Below are positions 55,572 to 64,000 of a stretch of 64,000 nucleotides of DNA, in pieces. The notes beneath the pieces were generated by a model. It did not search any database. It worked only from the letters and a program-made list of their open reading frames with translations, and was not told the origin of the DNA. Position numbers and translations under genes: made by a program. Positions within the stretch are counted from its first letter, which is position 1. Each line of letters opens with the position of its first letter. The DNA is from Bacteroidales bacterium (GTDB taxonomy: Bacteria > Bacteroidota > Bacteroidia > Bacteroidales > P3): the NCBI GenBank assembly GCA_024400495.1, contig JAKSMR010000001.1, forward strand, positions 124,001 to 188,000, written 5' to 3'.

Positions 55572-57356
55572 CTATTCGACGATAAGGACGCCCGAAACGC
55601 ACCAATGGCTGAAGCTGCCTCCCTCGTCCTCGCCCATGGGAATGGCGACGGAGATGGTGTGCTTGCCTGCCGGAAGACCGGTAAGGTCGAAATATACGGG
55701 CTGCGTTGCCGTTCCGGGACACCAACCGCTACGCGAATAGTCGCTTGAGGAAATTCCGTTCCAGAAGTTGCCGCTCACGGGGTTGAACTTGCGGAATGTT
55801 CCGCAGTCGCCACGCCATGGAGTGTGGGTGAAACGTTTCTTTCCGTCAACGAAGATTTCGTTCTCTTTGGGGTTGAATTCGTCGCCGCCTCCCCAGCCGC
55901 CATGACCGGTACTGATGTAGCGCAGGCGGATCCGTTTCACGGCTCTTCCGTTAACTGTCTCGGGAATCGTAACCGTTACTTTGATGCTGTCTGTTCCAAA
56001 AATCTTTCCGTAGTTCTGCCCGGCCATCTCGAGCACGTTACAGGTGTTGAAGAGTGGCAGAATGACAGGTTTCTCCAGGTCTTTCTCCTCCCAGGTCTCG
56101 GCGCCCGGGTAGGCTTTGATGTCGAGCGTCACCTTGTGTCCGCCTCCATCATAGTTGCCGATGAACGCACCAATCCACACATCCTCCTGCAGGAGTGCCG
56201 CCAAGTCGGTTATTTCCTGCTTGTAATAGGCCTCATCCTCCCACTCAAGGCCGTCGAGTTGGACCCGGCTGTTGAAATGGTTCACGCCAAAAGGTGTGAA
56301 GAAACGCACGAGCTCTACGGGCACATCGTAGTTGTCGGTAGAGACAACACCCTGGAATCTTTCTCCGTTCTTTGAGTATAGGATCGGCAGACTGTCGGGG
56401 TTGAAAGCGATTCCCTCGAAGAAGGTGTGGGCCTTGCTAGTGGGGATGACGAAGATCGAACCCGTACGGTCGTAGGCATCGCCATTGCTCTGCTGATGAA
56501 GCTCGGCAAAGAGCTGATAATGGTTGGGCAACATGCCAAAATTTACCCGTTTGAGGATTAACGTACCTCCGGCAAAATGGATAGTGGTGTCCTTGGGGAA
56601 GCGCTCGTGACTTCCTTCCAGGCCGTTCCTCTTCCATACTGCCTCGTTGTGATCGGTATTGGCGCCCCAATGTATCTGGTCGTTGTCGAAGATGCGTTGG
56701 GTGAGCACCAGCTTCTGCTTCTTGAGGTTCGAGATCTCGCGACTAGTCATCCGTTTTCCCATATTGGAAGGGATGACCGAAGGAGATTTCTTGTCGGCTT
56801 TGCCTTTCTTTACCTCTTCCAGTTCCATCGTCACGTTGCCGTTGCGGGTGAAACGGACCAACACGCCAGGCAGGTTGCCGTAGCTGAGCAGGGGAGTCAC
56901 ATCTTCGCCATACTGACTGCTCATCTCAAACTCCATACGGTTGGAATTGATATGGGTGATGTAGCGGGTGATGTTCTTGTCAACCACTTGTGTATCCCAT
57001 TGCAGATTGCTGTTCGAGAGTGTCCAGGAGGTGTAGTACTTCCCGTCGGTACAGTCCAGCAGATAATAGACGCTATCGGTCGCACGGTCCACATAATCCA
57101 CCTCAAAGACATAGTTCGCCACATAGTGCTTGTCCGGAGTCTGGCGAGGGTCGATGTTCCGGATCATCTGTTGCCCGCCACACGAATACACGCGGCATAC
57201 TGTGGTGTCGCCATAACCCATCACATTGTATATGTAGGTGCTGGCTTTGCTGCTGCTCGAGGACTTTGCAGGAGCTTGCGCGCGTAAGGTTATAGACGCG
57301 AGCCCCATTATAGCCAGAAACAAAAAACGAACCGCAGTCCGATACGATGCAGTCAT
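55572..57356 (-). CDS. peptide-N-glycosidase F-like amidase (exported)
   Basis: An exported protein of about 594 residues; the start at 57356 (MTASYRTAVRFLFLAIMGLA) gives a clean signal peptide, and 57377 is an alternative. The C-terminal 200 residues match the PNGase F catalytic region: ISTGHGGWGGGDEFNPKENE, WRGDCGTFRKFNPVSGNFWN, SSSDYSRSGWCPG and GSFSHWCVSGVLIVE. PNGase F cuts N-glycans from the asparagine of glycoproteins. The N-terminal 350 residues are beta-rich and unassigned. It lies upstream of an esterase on the same strand. Confidence 0.85.
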   Translation of the reverse strand: MTASYRTAVRFLFLAIMGLASITLRAQAPAKSSSSSKASTYIYNVMGYGDTTVCRVYSCGGQQMIRNIDPRQTPDKHYVANYVFEVDYVDRATDSVYYLLDCTDGKYYTSWTLSNSNLQWDTQVVDKNITRYITHINSNRMEFEMSSQYGEDVTPLLSYGNLPGVLVRFTRNGNVTMELEEVKKGKADKKSPSVIPSNMGKRMTSREISNLKKQKLVLTQRIFDNDQIHWGANTDHNEAVWKRNGLEGSHERFPKDTTIHFAGGTLILKRVNFGMLPNHYQLFAELHQQSNGDAYDRTGSIFVIPTSKAHTFFEGIAFNPDSLPILYSKNGERFQGVVSTDNYDVPVELVRFFTPFGVNHFNSRVQLDGLEWEDEAYYKQEITDLAALLQEDVWIGAFIGNYDGGGHKVTLDIKAYPGAETWEEKDLEKPVILPLFNTCNVLEMAGQNYGKIFGTDSIKVTVTIPETVNGRAVKRIRLRYISTGHGGWGGGDEFNPKENEIFVDGKKRFTHTPWRGDCGTFRKFNPVSGNFWNGISSSDYSRSGWCPGTATQPVYFDLTGLPAGKHTISVAIPMGEDEGGSFSHWCVSGVLIVE

Positions 57357-57428
57357 ACTATCAATAATATTTATCAAGGAGGGAAACAGAAATTTTTCTA
57401 CCTGTCTCCCTCCTTAGGTTTTACATAA

Positions 57429-57848
57429 TTATTCCTCGACGGACTCCTCTTTGGGCTCTTCGAGGTCAATTTTCTCATTGGCAACCAGAAGGTTGTACCA
57501 GCTGAGAATCTTCTTCACGTCGCTAGCGTGGACGCGGTCGGTATCATAGGAAGGCTCAACCTCTTTGAAGAAGGCAAACACCTCATCGCTAGAAGCTTTC
57601 TTGATGTCGATTTCAACCTGTTTGCCGTCCTGTTTGCGGAAAATATCCTGCATTACCTCAGCCAGAGGCTTGTCGCCATCCTCAACAAAAATACTGATCT
57701 CATTCAGAGAGCTGATACGGTCGTTGCGGAAAACGGGGCAACGTCTTTTATCAATAAGCGACTCGACGATTGCGCCACCTTTGGTCTGCGACACCAGTTC
57801 ATAAAGGCCTGGCTTGCCAGAGATTACTAAGATCTTTCTTAAATCCAT
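57429..57848 (-). CDS. DUF5606 family protein
   Basis: A 139-residue protein, MDLRKILVISGKPGLYELVS then QTKGGAIVESLIDKRRCPVF, matching the DUF5606 family confined to Bacteroidota. The first half is a small SH3-like beta domain; the end is acidic (DLEEPKEESVEE). The role is unknown. It lies 51 bp upstream of the PNGase-like gene if that starts at 57377. Confidence 0.85.
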   Translation of the reverse strand: MDLRKILVISGKPGLYELVSQTKGGAIVESLIDKRRCPVFRNDRISSLNEISIFVEDGDKPLAEVMQDIFRKQDGKQVEIDIKKASSDEVFAFFKEVEPSYDTDRVHASDVKKILSWYNLLVANEKIDLEEPKEESVEE

Positions 57849-58153
57849 TGTTCGGTTCTGTTTAATTCGTATTATGTTTCATCCGCCTCATGCCACCCTG
57901 GCACTTTCGCGACGGACTTACTATTATGTACTCAATAAACGCAGGTTCTTTTATTTTATTGTACTTTTATTTAAAAAAAGTTTGTTCCTCGGTCGCTCTA
58001 TTGGGAGATAGAAACCGGATAGGAGCCTTCTTTATGACACAATTTCCGAACTCCAATGCCCCACTTGCCTCGCAGCTGCCCCCCAAATTCGCGACCTTGA
58101 TGCGACCCTAATGCGACGCTAGTGCGACCTTGATGCGACGCTAGATCAGAAAA
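57849..58153. other. intergenic region with 11-bp repeats
   Basis: A 305-bp gap without a supported gene. AT-rich in its first half; the second half holds the 11-bp repeat array at 58092-58144, which ends 9 bp before the stop of the kinase gene. Confidence 0.6.
58092..58144 (+). repeat. 11-bp tandem repeat, five units
   Basis: GCGACCTTGAT, GCGACCCTAAT, GCGACGCTAGT, GCGACCTTGAT and GCGACGCTAG in tandem, the clearest array of this family. Consensus GCGACSYTRRT. Confidence 0.85.
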
Positions 58154-58978
58154 TCACGACAAGTTCGTGACCAAACCAGGAATCGGGTCCTTCAAAATGG
58201 TTCCCAAGCTGATTCCATGGAGATTAGCAACCTCTCCCAATTCCTTTTGGAAGGTATAGGCAACAGAACCCACGAGATTGAGGACCTTGCCTCCTAACGG
58301 AAGGATCTGCGCAACGAAATAACTCTCAAAAGCCTCCCTAACAATATTCTGAACATAATCACACCCCTTATTCTCAATAGCAAAAGGCACAAAACTTGCC
58401 AGATACCTGTTGGCGTTCGGTTCGCGATAGACCTTTTCGAGCATCTGATTATACGACACCTGGAATGTCTCCCCGAATTGCTCCCGAAGCTCTACCGGCA
58501 TAACTTGAGAGAAATAGCCCTTCAACAAAAGCTTACCGATATGATTTCCAGATCCCTCATCACCCAATATATAACCGAGCGACAACGGTTGACTGACGAT
58601 TCTTCTTCCATCATAGAGACAGGCATTACTTCCCGTGCCGATAATTCCCACCATGCCCTCCGCTTCTCCACAGGCAGCAATACAAGCTCCCAACATATCG
58701 CCAGCTATATGCCTCCGCGACTGAGGGAAAAAGAGGCTTATTGAATCCGCGACCTTTTGCTGACTCTCTTCACTCCCACATCCCGCTCCGAAAAAGTATA
58801 CATCGTTGATTTCAAAGCGTTTCACCTGCTCACGAACCTCAGCTAGCACCTCGCCAAAGCACTCGGGCGAGGTGAGGTGAGGATTCAACCCAATGGAAGT
58901 ATGGCGGAGCAGTTCTTTCCCCCGTTCCGCCACAACCCAGATGGTTTTTGTCGAACCGCTATCGGCGATAAGCACCAT
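58154..58978 (-). CDS. BadF/BadG-family N-acetylhexosamine (MurK-like) kinase
   Basis: A 274-residue actin-fold kinase. The N-terminal phosphate-1 motif is MVLIADSGSTKTIW, the second is GIIGTGSNACLYDG and the glycine-rich GYILGDEGSGNHIGKLLLKG follows. This set matches the BadF/BadG and N-acetylglucosamine kinase group, of which MurK phosphorylates MurNAc and GlcNAc at C1. The operon also holds a NagZ-type GH3, which supports an amino-sugar recycling role. It starts 1 bp after pyrD. Confidence 0.85.
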   Translation of the reverse strand: MVLIADSGSTKTIWVVAERGKELLRHTSIGLNPHLTSPECFGEVLAEVREQVKRFEINDVYFFGAGCGSEESQQKVADSISLFFPQSRRHIAGDMLGACIAACGEAEGMVGIIGTGSNACLYDGRRIVSQPLSLGYILGDEGSGNHIGKLLLKGYFSQVMPVELREQFGETFQVSYNQMLEKVYREPNANRYLASFVPFAIENKGCDYVQNIVREAFESYFVAQILPLGGKVLNLVGSVAYTFQKELGEVANLHGISLGTILKDPIPGLVTNLS

Positions 58979-58979
58979 T

Positions 58980-59879
58980 CTAGATAATACCGATAATCTC
59001 GTTTATATCTTTGATTCCATGGCGGTTGCAATACTCCTCAAGACCCTCTACGATCTTAACCGTCACGGCAGGATCTACGAAGTTTGCCGTACCTACCTCT
59101 ATAGCCTTCGCTCCAGCCATGAGGAACTCAAGCGCATCATTCGCACAACTGATGCCGCCCAAACCCACAACGGGGATATTCACAGCATGGGCCACTTGCC
59201 AAACCATACGAACCGCAACAGGCTTGACACAAGGACCCGAAAGACCGCCCGTAATGGTGCTAAGATAAGGACGACGCTTCTCAACATCGATAGCCATACC
59301 TAACATAGTGTTTATCAACGAAACGCTATCTGCTCCTGCAGCTTCAACAGCCTTGGCTATATCAACAATGCTGGTAACGTTGGGCGTAAGTTTCACAATA
59401 AGCGTTTTGTCGTAAACTTTTCTTACTTCACCTACGACCTGAGCCGCCATATCGGGATTAGTTCCAAAACCCATACCACCCTTTTTCACATTGGGGCAGC
59501 TGATATTAAGTTCGATGGCAGGAATATTCTCCAGCTCGTTGATTTTCTCGGCAACTGTACAATACTCTTCAATTGAAGAACCAGAAACGTTGACAATGAT
59601 ATTGGTATCTATATCCTTGATTCTATGATAGACATCGCTGCAGAAAGCGTCGACTCCGACGTTTTGCAGACCTACGGCATTAAGCATTCCCGACGGAGTT
59701 TCCGCCATACGGGGATAGGGGTTTCCCTGGCGGCGTTCGCCCGTGGTCCCTTTCACCACAATGCCACCCAGACGGCTGATATCAATAAAATCGGAGAACT
59801 CTTCGCCATAACCGAAAGTTCCCGAGGCTGTCATCACAGGATTCTTCAGAGTGAGATTATGTAGTTTTACTTCTAACAT
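58980..59879 (-). CDS. pyrD: dihydroorotate dehydrogenase, class 1B catalytic subunit
   Basis: A 299-residue FMN barrel enzyme. [50 protein letters not shown] (catalytic Cys) and [19 protein letters not shown] are visible. Class 1B uses NAD+ through PyrK, whose gene lies directly upstream. It oxidises dihydroorotate to orotate in pyrimidine synthesis. Confidence 0.97.
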   Translation of the reverse strand: MLEVKLHNLTLKNPVMTASGTFGYGEEFSDFIDISRLGGIVVKGTTGERRQGNPYPRMAETPSGMLNAVGLQNVGVDAFCSDVYHRIKDIDTNIIVNVSGSSIEEYCTVAEKINELENIPAIELNISCPNVKKGGMGFGTNPDMAAQVVGEVRKVYDKTLIVKLTPNVTSIVDIAKAVEAAGADSVSLINTMLGMAIDVEKRRPYLSTITGGLSGPCVKPVAVRMVWQVAHAVNIPVVGLGGISCANDALEFLMAGAKAIEVGTANFVDPAVTVKIVEGLEEYCNRHGIKDINEIIGII

Positions 59880-59945
59880 CTTTCCTTATTTTTTATGTTT
59901 CGTATATGATGGATAAGGCATGGATTCTTCAACAGATATCCGAAA

Positions 59946-60716
59946 CTAGTTTTCCATCCACTTATTGAGTTTCTTGATATTGAAGACCGGACCCTCCTTA
60001 CATACGCATTTATGACCTTCGTCGGTGTCGCAAACACAACAGAGACAAGCACCTACGCCACATGCCATCATATTCTCAAGCGAAACTTCACATTCGATAC
60101 CATTGGCTTGTGCGTGACGTGCAACAGCTTTCATCATCGGAGTAGGACCACAAGTGAAGATACGGTCATACTTCTCAGCAAAACGGCTATGCTGAGTAAC
60201 CATACCTTTCTCACCTTGGGAGCCGTCGTCTGTAGCAATACAAAGTTCGCCATATTGCCCAAAAGGTTCCTGTACTGGGATCAGTTCCTTTGTGCGTCCT
60301 CCCAAGATAATGGTAGGCTTAACCCCCTTACTTGCAAAGTGTTTGGACAAATAGAGAAGAGGTGCCGTTCCTGCTCCGCCTCCAACCAACAACACTTTCT
60401 CGCCTTCGAGGGTGAAACCATGGCCGAGAGGATAAACAAGGTTCAACTTCTCGCCTATCTTTAGCTCCGACAACTGACGAGTTCCTTTGCCAACAATCTG
60501 CACAAGGAGCGTAAGAGTATTGTTCTTGTAATCAACATCGTGGATAGATATAGGCCGACGCAACATGACCTCTCGGGTTCCTTTCACCTCAACCTCAACA
60601 AACTGACCAGGCACAATTTCTGGCATACTGTCAGGATGCTGCAAAGTGAGGGCGAAATAGTTCGGTCCATAACTCTTGCGATCTACGATGGTAAAATCGG
60701 TAATATGTTTTTTCAT
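59946..60716 (-). CDS. pyrK: dihydroorotate dehydrogenase electron-transfer subunit
   Basis: A 256-residue FAD/2Fe-2S reductase subunit. The FAD motif is VMLRRPISIHDVD, the NAD part is KVLLVGGGAGTAPLLYLSKH and the 2Fe-2S cysteines are MACGVGACLCCVCDTDEGH followed by KCVCKEGPVF. It passes electrons from PyrD FMN to NAD+. It starts 1 bp before the GH3 stop region, in one operon with pyrD. Confidence 0.96.
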   Translation of the reverse strand: MKKHITDFTIVDRKSYGPNYFALTLQHPDSMPEIVPGQFVEVEVKGTREVMLRRPISIHDVDYKNNTLTLLVQIVGKGTRQLSELKIGEKLNLVYPLGHGFTLEGEKVLLVGGGAGTAPLLYLSKHFASKGVKPTIILGGRTKELIPVQEPFGQYGELCIATDDGSQGEKGMVTQHSRFAEKYDRIFTCGPTPMMKAVARHAQANGIECEVSLENMMACGVGACLCCVCDTDEGHKCVCKEGPVFNIKKLNKWMEN

Positions 60717-60717
60717 G

Positions 60718-61839
60718 CTATTGAATTGATTTCTTGAGTTTTCTTATACGTTCTGCTGATTGGTGGATCTTCTCGCGAGAGACCTTGCCGTCTTGAACCA
60801 ACTGATAAATAATATTTATCGTCTTCGGTACGATTTCTTTATCATATTCGGCACCATTATTGGAGAGACAAAGCATGTCTGCCCCAGCATTGAGTGTGAG
60901 CTCCAGCATGTCTGCATATTCATATTGCTGAGCCATCGCTCCCATAGCAAGATCATCTGTTATGATAATTCCTTGATAATGTAAACTATCTCGTAACATG
61001 TCTGTTAGCACCTTCTTCGAAAGCGTTGCCGGATACTTCTCGTCCCAATTCTTATTAAAGACATGAGTGGTCATTATCATGTACGGGAGAGTACCGTTGC
61101 TGTCGGCTTTATTTGAGCCGATAAGTTTTTTGTACGGAACTAATTCGAGTTCATCCCAAGTATCGCTAACATCCGCCAACCCGAGATGCGTATCAGCTAA
61201 CGAACTGCCATGCCCAGGAAAATGCTTCAAACAGGACACCACGCCTTGTTTCTGCTGCTCCTCAATCCAAATCTGGGCATATTGAGCCACGACCGAAGGA
61301 TCGCTCGAGAAACTCCGCCCTAGCTTGCCGATAATGGGGCAATCGGGATTGGTATTCACATCCGTACACGGAGCAAAATTGAGATTAATACCCATATTAT
61401 GAAGCACTTCTGCCGTATTTCTCGCACAGCATCTCACACTATCCGAACCTCCTTTCGCAGAAGCTTCTGGTGACTCAAAATGAGGGAACCCATATTTCTC
61501 TTTCAGACGGTTTACCCGACCTCCTTCTTGGTCGATTGAGATAAATAGCGTCTCTTCACCAAGCCCTTGGAGATCTTGACAAAGCTTCTTCACCTGCTTG
61601 GCTGATGTGATGTTTCTTGGACGTTTCCCCGAGGGAGCATCATACTCAAATAGTATCACTCCTCCGATATGATATTTCTCAATATCACGAACGATATGAT
61701 TGTCCTTCTTTAGTTCCGTACCACGAAAGCCCACAATAAGCATCTCCGCAATGTCATCCTGCAGAGCCTTATCGACTTGTGCACATGCGCAAAACATTGC
61801 AAACATGGATATTATAACAAAGAGAAACAACCTTTTCAT
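60718..61839 (-). CDS. glycoside hydrolase family 3 (NagZ-type beta-N-acetylhexosaminidase)
   Basis: A 373-residue exported GH3 with a signal peptide ending MFCACAQ, possibly a lipobox. KHFPGHGSSLADTHLGLADV is the NagZ signature with the catalytic His in its mobile loop, and GIIITDDLAMGAM carries the nucleophilic Asp. NagZ enzymes remove GlcNAc from peptidoglycan fragments. Being a single-domain GH3 with this loop, it fits NagZ better than plant-polysaccharide GH3. It overlaps recR by 4 bp. Confidence 0.9.
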   Translation of the reverse strand: MKRLFLFVIISMFAMFCACAQVDKALQDDIAEMLIVGFRGTELKKDNHIVRDIEKYHIGGVILFEYDAPSGKRPRNITSAKQVKKLCQDLQGLGEETLFISIDQEGGRVNRLKEKYGFPHFESPEASAKGGSDSVRCCARNTAEVLHNMGINLNFAPCTDVNTNPDCPIIGKLGRSFSSDPSVVAQYAQIWIEEQQKQGVVSCLKHFPGHGSSLADTHLGLADVSDTWDELELVPYKKLIGSNKADSNGTLPYMIMTTHVFNKNWDEKYPATLSKKVLTDMLRDSLHYQGIIITDDLAMGAMAQQYEYADMLELTLNAGADMLCLSNNGAEYDKEIVPKTINIIYQLVQDGKVSREKIHQSAERIRKLKKSIQ

Positions 61840-62453
61840 CCGCGGATAGTATTGAATGGAACTCGATTGGTTATTGAACGGCCCAAAGTTATCTCGTCAG
61901 CATATTCCAGATTATCGCCGATGGCAATACCGCGAGCAATGGCAGAAACGAGAATATCGGGAAACTGCTGCAACTGTTTGCTGATATAGAAGTTAGTGGT
62001 ATCTCCCTCCATAGTAGTCGGGAGAGCGAGAATCAACTCCGTAATCTCTTCTGTCTTCAGACGTTCGATAAGTGAGGCGATATTGATGTCGTTGATACCG
62101 ATACCGTCTATGGGTGAGATAACGCCACCAAGCACATGATAGAGCCCATGGTACTGCTGGGTATTCTCTATCGCCATCACATCCTGTATATTCTCAACAA
62201 CACAGATGATATTCTGTTGGCGCTTAGGATTTGAACATATTTCGCAAACTGGAGTATCGCTAATGCAATGACAACGAGAGCAATAGTGGATGTCTGTCTT
62301 AAGTTTCCCTATCGCCATAATGAAGTCCTCCACTTCCATCTCTGTCGATTGTAAGAGATGTAGCGCATACCTTAATGCCGAACGCTTCCCCACGCCAGGG
62401 AGCGACGACAAAGCATCAACTGCATTTTCTAGTATCTTGGAGGGTATATTCAT
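61836..62453 (-). CDS. recR: recombination protein RecR
   Basis: A 205-residue DNA-repair protein that loads RecA with RecO. A helix-hairpin-helix (LSSLPGVGKRSALRYALHLL), the zinc finger CSRCHCISDTPVCEIC and the TOPRIM domain (IICVVENIQDVMAIENTQQY, HVLGGVISPIDGIG) are visible. Normal length. It overlaps the GH3 start by 4 bp. Confidence 0.97.
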   Translation of the reverse strand: MNIPSKILENAVDALSSLPGVGKRSALRYALHLLQSTEMEVEDFIMAIGKLKTDIHYCSRCHCISDTPVCEICSNPKRQQNIICVVENIQDVMAIENTQQYHGLYHVLGGVISPIDGIGINDINIASLIERLKTEEITELILALPTTMEGDTTNFYISKQLQQFPDILVSAIARGIAIGDNLEYADEITLGRSITNRVPFNTIRG

Positions 62454-62473
62454 CTCGTCTTCACATATTTATG

Positions 62474-63028
62474 TTATTTGAAAAAGGCAACTTTGAAAGC
62501 GATGACAACCAAGCAAAGAATACCTATCAGCTGCCAACGGCGATGACGTATATCAACATTTCTTCTGCCTAACATAATGCCCCACATTGTCATCAACCAA
62601 ACAACAAGCACAAGCGGTATTGCCATCTTCAAGATATCTGCTCCTAACTGTCCAACAAAACCAACACCTAATCCTAGGATCAATGCATTGATTCCAAGCG
62701 CTATTACAAACGAAACAAGCGTTGACATCTGCTGGATATTATAAGCAGACATCACATTCCCTTTCCTGACACTAAAGAGAAGTTTGACGACCACAACAAT
62801 TATCAATCCGAATGAGATCATGCTATCCACCTCGGGAATATCGAATCTCACTTTGTTTGCCAACCACATTCCCAAAGCCACAAAAACCACAAAAGACAAA
62901 CTCATAACCGAAGAGATTGTCAGACCCCTTAGGAGCGCCACTTTCGTCTGGCTGACACAACTTTGCACGGCTACCAACGCCATGATTCCAAGAGAAAAAG
63001 CCAAAACAATATAATCAATAATCGACAT
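62474..63028 (-). CDS. MntP/YtaF-like membrane protein, divergent
   Basis: A 184-residue protein with six hydrophobic segments in two related halves. IVLAFSLGIMALVAVQSC then TISSVMSLSFVVFVALGMWL, and VSFVIALGINALILGLGVGFV, align with the MntP/YtaF manganese-efflux and LysE-type layout. The acidic residues usual in MntP (as in GxDAxAVS) are not seen: the equivalent positions read GIMALVAV and GINALILG. So metal export cannot be assumed. It lies between rsmA and recR. Confidence 0.65.
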   Translation of the reverse strand: MSIIDYIVLAFSLGIMALVAVQSCVSQTKVALLRGLTISSVMSLSFVVFVALGMWLANKVRFDIPEVDSMISFGLIIVVVVKLLFSVRKGNVMSAYNIQQMSTLVSFVIALGINALILGLGVGFVGQLGADILKMAIPLVLVVWLMTMWGIMLGRRNVDIRHRRWQLIGILCLVVIAFKVAFFK

Positions 63029-63031
63029 CGT

Positions 63032-63802
63032 CTATTCTTCTAATAGTTTGGTAATCATCACAAAATCAGCCACACTCAGCTGCTCCGCACGCTTCATCAA
63101 CAGATCCTCCGGAATGTTTGCCAAGGATTTTCCTATTGGTTTCAACGCGTTACGCATGGTTTTACGCCTCTGGTTGAAGCCTGTCTTTACTACAGTAGTG
63201 AACAACTTCTCGTCGCAATCCAATGCTGACACCTCGTTCCTACGCAGTCGGATTACCGCAGACTTAACTTTGGGAGGGGGATTGAACACATGCTCATCCA
63301 CGGTAAAGAGATATTCGGTATTGTAAAAGGCAGATAACAAAACACTTAATATACCATAGGTTTTGCTTCCCGGCTTTGCGGCAACGCGCTCCGCCACCTC
63401 CTTCTGGAACATTCCAACAACCTCAGGGACAGCATTTCTGTTGTCGTATACTTTGAAAAGGATCTGGGAGGAGATGTTATAGGGGAAGTTACCTATAACA
63501 GCAAATGGCTGATCCTTGAAAAGAGTAGAGACATCCAGCTTAAGAAAATCCCCCTCTATGACATTGAGGGAGGGATAATGGTTGTGGAGGTATTCCACAC
63601 TCTCGGTATCAATCTCAATAGCCCAGAAGTTCAGTTTCTCGTTTTGGACAAGATACTTCGTCAACACACCCATACCAGGTCCAATTTCCAAAACATTAGC
63701 TACTTCGCCCGAAAGACTCTGCGCAATACGCTCGGCAATACGCTCGTCTTTGAGGAAATGCTGTCCTAGAAATTTCTTAGCTCTTACATCATCCTTTGGC
63801 AT
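63032..63802 (-). CDS. rsmA: 16S rRNA (adenine-1518/1519-N6)-dimethyltransferase
   Basis: A 256-residue SAM methyltransferase (KsgA). It starts MPKDDVRAKKFLGQHFLKD; the SAM loop is VLEIGPGMGVLTKYL and motif IV is VIGNFPYNISSQILFK. An ATG at 63856 would add 18 residues, which does not fit the family start, although it would sit closer to the -7 box. It dimethylates two adenines near the 3' end of 16S rRNA in ribosome maturation. Confidence 0.97.
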   Translation of the reverse strand: MPKDDVRAKKFLGQHFLKDERIAERIAQSLSGEVANVLEIGPGMGVLTKYLVQNEKLNFWAIEIDTESVEYLHNHYPSLNVIEGDFLKLDVSTLFKDQPFAVIGNFPYNISSQILFKVYDNRNAVPEVVGMFQKEVAERVAAKPGSKTYGILSVLLSAFYNTEYLFTVDEHVFNPPPKVKSAVIRLRRNEVSALDCDEKLFTTVVKTGFNQRRKTMRNALKPIGKSLANIPEDLLMKRAEQLSVADFVMITKLLEE

Positions 63803-63882
63803 AATACAACATTCTGATACTATGGCTCTAATGCGCACATCAGAGGGTCTTATCACTTACTTATAACTATTTTACCAATCTG

Positions 63883-63890
63883 CAAAGATA
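63883..63890 (-). promoter_or_regulatory. -7 promoter box of rsmA operon
   Basis: The minus strand reads TATCTTTG. The leader to the ATG at 63802 would be about 75 nt. No -33 TTTG at the expected distance. Confidence 0.5.
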
Positions 63891-63933
63891 CAAAAAAAAG
63901 AGAGATTATTAGTATTATCTCGCATTATTTTAG

Positions 63934-63941
63934 TACTTTTG
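63934..63941 (+). promoter_or_regulatory. possible -7 box for a gene beyond the right edge
   Basis: The plus strand reads TACTTTTG, matching TAnnTTTG. No gene starts in the remaining 59 bp. Confidence 0.4.
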
Positions 63942-64000
63942 CAATATTAATAATGCCTTATCGGCCATATTATCAAATATTTTGCAAGACCTATCCTTAT

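Overview
This 64 kb window is chromosomal DNA from a member of the Bacteroidota, most likely order Bacteroidales; the genus cannot be fixed from sequence alone. The evidence is a gldH gene, a surface protein whose C-terminus resembles a type IX secretion sorting domain, the tRNA-tuf-tRNA-Trp-secE-nusG-rplKAJL-rpoBC cluster, a DUF3467 gene, AT-rich promoters of the Bacteroidota type (TTTG, about 20 bp, TAnnTTTG), and little sign of Shine-Dalgarno sequences.

Layout. 1-3.1 kb (minus): a glycosyltransferase, heptose-7-phosphate kinase, a YqaE/Pmp3 membrane peptide and gmhA, part of a surface-glycan heptose pathway. 3.2-5.7 kb (plus): an exported HtrA-type protease and a MATE transporter. 5.8-9.6 kb (minus): agmatine deiminase and N-carbamoylputrescine amidase (agmatine to putrescine), a SUMF1-like exported protein and a cupin lipoprotein. 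9.6-13.5 kb is the accessory part: a BspA-like leucine-rich-repeat surface protein between two inverted copies of a non-coding element with 19-bp terminal inverted repeats, then a Cas4-like nuclease-domain gene that starts 9 bp after one copy. 13.5-16.4 kb (plus): aroB and a U32 peptidase-family gene. 16.6-19.8 kb (minus): an oligosaccharide flippase and an Ig-like lipoprotein. 20.3-27.8 kb (plus): holB, ricT, gldH, a bifunctional penicillin-binding protein, rlmN and a uracil-DNA-glycosylase-fold protein. 27.8-28.7 kb: a gene-poor patch rich in inverted repeats beside tRNA-Ala. 28.9-34.0 kb: a PrsW-family protease diverging from a lutA-like gene, a radical-SAM gene, dapB and two iron-type ABC transporter subunits. 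34.3-49.6 kb (all minus): fabD, a DUF3467 gene, rpoC, rpoB, rplL, rplJ, rplA, rplK, nusG, secE, tRNA-Trp, tuf and four tRNAs. 50.3-57.8 kb (minus): metG, a lipoprotein, a small coiled-coil protein, an anchored esterase, a PNGase F-like amidase and a DUF5606 gene. 58.2-63.8 kb (minus): a tight run of rsmA, a MntP-like membrane protein, recR, a NagZ-type GH3, pyrK, pyrD and a BadF/MurK-type kinase.

How the genes work together. Most of the window is core information processing and cell-envelope work. The GH3 and the sugar kinase in the pyr operon fit peptidoglycan amino-sugar recycling. The PNGase F-like enzyme and the esterase look like a host- or diet-glycoconjugate module.

The most unusual feature is the modular repeat. 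Copy A (191 bp) has 19-bp perfect terminal inverted repeats and a 4-bp target duplication. Copy B (399 bp) is the same core in the opposite orientation with three extra, mutually related cassettes of 68, 69 and 72 bp, each able to fold into a hairpin. No transposase is present in the window, and single terminus-like sequences lie at several other intergenic sites. A second repeat class, an 11-bp tandem unit (GCGACSYTRRT), lies in at least five intergenic gaps.
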